DNA of 64,000 nucleotides from Streptomyces fragilis (GTDB lineage Bacteria > Actinomycetota > Actinomycetes > Streptomycetales > Streptomycetaceae): the NCBI RefSeq assembly GCF_003112515.1, contig NZ_BEVZ01000008.1, positions 124,001 to 188,000 on the forward strand, given 5' to 3'. Position 1 is the stretch's first letter. Every line of letters starts with the position of its first letter. Shown here piece by piece: positions 62,167 through 64,000 of this stretch. A program made the translations under genes and the position numbers. The notes beneath the pieces were generated by a model that was not told the DNA's origin, searched no databases, and saw only the letters and a program-made list of their open reading frames with translations.

Positions 62167-62304
62167 TCAGGCGGACAGACGGGCGCGACCCTTGCTGCGG
62201 CGGGTCGCCAGGATCGCGCGACCGGCACGGGTCCGCATACGCAGCCGGAAGCCGTGGGTCTTCGCGCGACGACGGTTGTTCGGCTGGAAGGTGCGCTTGC
62301 TCAC
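62167..62304 (-). CDS. rpmH: 50S ribosomal protein L34
   Basis: 45-aa L34: MSKRTFQPNNRRRAKTHGF, then RAGRAILATRRSKGRARLSA. GTG at 62304 with GGAG upstream (CTGGAGCCCCC). First gene of the rpmH-rnpA-yidD-yidC-jag operon, divergent from dnaA. Confidence 0.98.
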   Translation of the reverse strand: MSKRTFQPNNRRRAKTHGFRLRMRTRAGRAILATRRSKGRARLSA

Positions 62305-62633
62305 TCGGGGGCTCCAGAAATGAATCGGTGGGTGGCGGGGTGTCGTGTGGCTGTCACCGTGCGCCCACGAGTAGCTCGCTTACGCCCGAGTGCACCGCTT
62401 CTCGATCACTGGTGCGTGATCTTTGCCCATCGGAGGCAGGCGGCAGCAGCCATCGACAACTCGACCTGGTTACGGTACGCGCGGCTGCGCCATGCGGTCA
62501 AACCCGACGGTCGTGTGACACCGGCAGCCTACCTCGTGTCCGCAGTTCACCAGGGGTGCGACAGAGGTTTCGGGGGCGACCGGAAGGGGCGCCCTCGCTC
62601 TCGATTTCCGGCCCGACGTGGGGCGGCGGCACA

Positions 62634-62642
62634 CTGTCCACA
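62634..62642 (+). promoter_or_regulatory. DnaA box in the dnaA promoter region
   Basis: CTGTCCACA, one mismatch to TTGTCCACA. Two DnaA boxes in the dnaA promoter are known in Streptomyces and take part in autoregulation. Confidence 0.65.
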
Positions 62643-62645
62643 GGC

Positions 62646-62654
62646 TGGGGACAA
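62646..62654 (-). promoter_or_regulatory. Second DnaA box in the dnaA promoter region
   Basis: TTGTCCCCA on the minus strand, one mismatch, facing the previous box 3 bp away. Confidence 0.6.
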
Positions 62655-62813
62655 CGACTTGATGCACAGCCGTTGCCCTGACTACCGTGGGTGGACTCCC
62701 GATTCGTTCGGTTCCCCCCGGCCCCGACTGATTCGTTACCTGCCGTCCGCCGGACGGTCGACCGATCGTCCCGCGCACCACACCGACGTGGGACCTGTGA
62801 GAGAGCGTGCACT

Positions 62814-64000
62814 GTGGCTGACGTACCCGCCGATCTTGCCGCAGTGTGGCCCCGGGTGCTGGACGGGCTCCTCGGCGAGGGTCGTGGGCAGGGAGTGGAG
62901 GCCAAGGACGAGAGGTGGCTGCGCAGCTGCCAGCCGCTGGCCCTGGTCGCCGACACGGCGCTCCTCGCGGTCCCCAACGAGTTCGCCAAGACGGTGCTGG
63001 AGGGCCGGCTCGCCCCGGTGGTCAGCGACACGCTGAGCCGTGAGTGCGGGCGCCCCATCCGTATCGCCATCACCGTCGACACCTCCATGGGTGAGCCGCC
63101 GGCTCCGTCCGCCTCGCCGTCGGGCGGCGGTCAGGACGAGCTCGAGGGGCCCGCGGCCGCGCCGTCGCGCGAGCCGGCGCCGGATTCCCGGCAGGAGCAG
63201 CTGCCCACCGCGCGTCCGGCCTACCCGGACCACCAGCGGCCCGAGCCCGGGGCGTGGCCCCGTCCGGGGCAGCAGGACTTCGGCTGGCAGCAGCAGCCGC
63301 TCGGCTTCCCGGAGCGCGACCCGTACGCCACGCCTTCCTCCTCCCAGGAGTACGGCGGCCAGGAGTACGGCACCCAGGACTACGGGCGGCACCGCGCCCC
63401 CTACGGCCGGTCCGGCGACTACGACCGTCAGGACTACTCCCGCCCCGAGTACGAACGGCGTGACCACGACCGCCGCGACTACGAGCGGGGCGAGTACGAC
63501 CGTTCCCCCGCCGAGCGCCCCGAGTACGACCGGAACGACTACGAGCGACCCGAGCGGCCGGAGCGCTCCGAGCGGCCCGAGTACGAGCGCCCCGAGCGCA
63601 AGGACTTCGACCGCCCCGATTACGGCCGGCCCGGGTACGAGCGTTCCCCCGACCCCCGTGGCGACCGGGGTGACCACGCCGACCGGGACCCCCGGCAGGA
63701 CCGCCAGGACCGCGGTGACTACGAGCGTCCGCAGCGCGGCGACGGCGGCTACGAGCGGCCCGGCTTCGACCGGGGCGGCTACGACAGCTATGCGCCGGCG
63801 CCCTCCTCCGTCTCCTCCCCCTCCCCGGGCTCCTCCCCTTCTTCTCCGGGCGGCCCCGGCACGGGCGGCGGGACGGGGACCCCGGGTGTGGGCGAGCCCG
63901 CGGCGCGCCTGAACCCCAAGTACCTCTTCGAGACGTTCGTCATCGGCGCCTCGAACCGCTTCGCGCACGCCGCCGCGGTGGCCGTCGCCGAGGCGCCCGC
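62814..64000 (+). CDS. dnaA: Replication initiator DnaA (partial, 5' part)
   Basis: The first 395 codons of DnaA; the gene runs off the window. Domain I (1-~90) starts MADVPADLAAVWPRVLDGLL. Domain II (~95-365) is very long and low in complexity, built from repeats of the kind YERPE, DYDRQ, EYDRS, rich in Asp, Glu, Arg, Tyr, Pro. Domain III begins at LNPKYLFETFVIGASNRFAHAAAVAVAEAP, just before Walker A. In E. coli domain III starts near residue 130, so this insert is unusual though streptomycetes are known for long DnaA. GTG at 62814 is supported by GAGAG upstream. Confidence 0.97.
   Translation, partial: MADVPADLAAVWPRVLDGLLGEGRGQGVEAKDERWLRSCQPLALVADTALLAVPNEFAKTVLEGRLAPVVSDTLSRECGRPIRIAITVDTSMGEPPAPSASPSGGGQDELEGPAAAPSREPAPDSRQEQLPTARPAYPDHQRPEPGAWPRPGQQDFGWQQQPLGFPERDPYATPSSSQEYGGQEYGTQDYGRHRAPYGRSGDYDRQDYSRPEYERRDHDRRDYERGEYDRSPAERPEYDRNDYERPERPERSERPEYERPERKDFDRPDYGRPGYERSPDPRGDRGDHADRDPRQDRQDRGDYERPQRGDGGYERPGFDRGGYDSYAPAPSSVSSPSPGSSPSSPGGPGTGGGTGTPGVGEPAARLNPKYLFETFVIGASNRFAHAAAVAVAEAP
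63340..63790 (+). repeat. Degenerate Tyr/Glu/Arg/Pro/Asp coding repeats in DnaA domain II
   Basis: Repeated GAGTACGAnCG and GACTACGAnCG words encode EYER, DYER, EYDR units, in frame, over about 150 codons. The pattern implies a disordered, charge-balanced linker. Confidence 0.85.

Larger units (their letters stand above)
62305..62813. other. 509-bp rpmH/dnaA divergent promoter region
   Basis: No gene. Holds the promoters of rpmH and dnaA, an inverted repeat GATCAC/GTGATC with a 6-nt spacer (62405-62422), and two DnaA-box-like sites (62634-62642 and 62646-62654) about 160-180 bp before dnaA. The replication origin itself is expected on the far side of dnaA, outside this window. Confidence 0.75.

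Overview
This is an oriC-proximal chromosome segment of a high-G+C actinobacterium, almost certainly Streptomyces or a close relative. The right edge holds the conserved order dnaA / rpmH-rnpA-yidD-yidC-jag-rsmG-parA-parB, followed leftwards by trxA-trxB, an ECF sigma factor with its anti-sigma factor, a pseudokinase gene, murJ, a DUF6049 gene and the CCA enzyme. Mycobacteria share this order. The sporulation pair ssgR-ssgA, a long DnaA domain II, frequent GTG starts, a TTA codon confined to a regulator and many copies of the parS palindrome GTTTCACGTGAAAC point to Streptomyces. No phage, IS element, CRISPR array, rRNA or tRNA was seen.

Layout, left to right. 0-8 kb: an exported M23 peptidase, then cydA-cydB-cydCD (cytochrome bd oxidase and its ABC exporter) behind a near-perfect Rex operator. 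8-13.4 kb: a HisC-like aminotransferase, a LacI-type regulator with a TTA codon, a metallophosphoesterase and a two-TM protein. 13.5-20 kb: thiC under a TPP riboswitch, a His/Gly-rich YibE/F transporter, ssgA and ssgR, and small membrane or cupin proteins. 20-27.3 kb: accessory metabolism (PLP lyase, LysR, Nudix, two acetyltransferases, serine hydrolase, reductase). 27.4-32.6 kb: dnaB, a MATE exporter and the rpsF-ssb-rpsR-rplI operon. 32.8-43.7 kb: cell-wall genes (femX, a racemase-like protein, a GT87 mannosyltransferase, a class A PBP), padR-ino1 and an MFS exporter. 43.8-64 kb: the conserved origin block.

The genes combine replication initiation (dnaA, dnaB, ssb), segregation (parAB and 12 parS-type sites), membrane and ribosome biogenesis (yidC, yidD, rnpA, rpmH), peptidoglycan export and crosslinking (murJ, pseudokinase, femX, PBP), thiol redox control (trxBA behind a SigR-type promoter) and respiration under redox control (cyd).

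The most interesting signals concern how chromosome-organising sites share space with other functions. A parS supplies the cydCD start codon, a near-parS hairpin sits inside the TPP riboswitch, a parS lies at the centre of a 34-bp perfect palindrome between convergent genes, and others are inside the anti-sigma and parA reading frames. DnaA boxes lie upstream of dnaA, dnaB and parA. The murJ partner is a separate, catalytically dead kinase.
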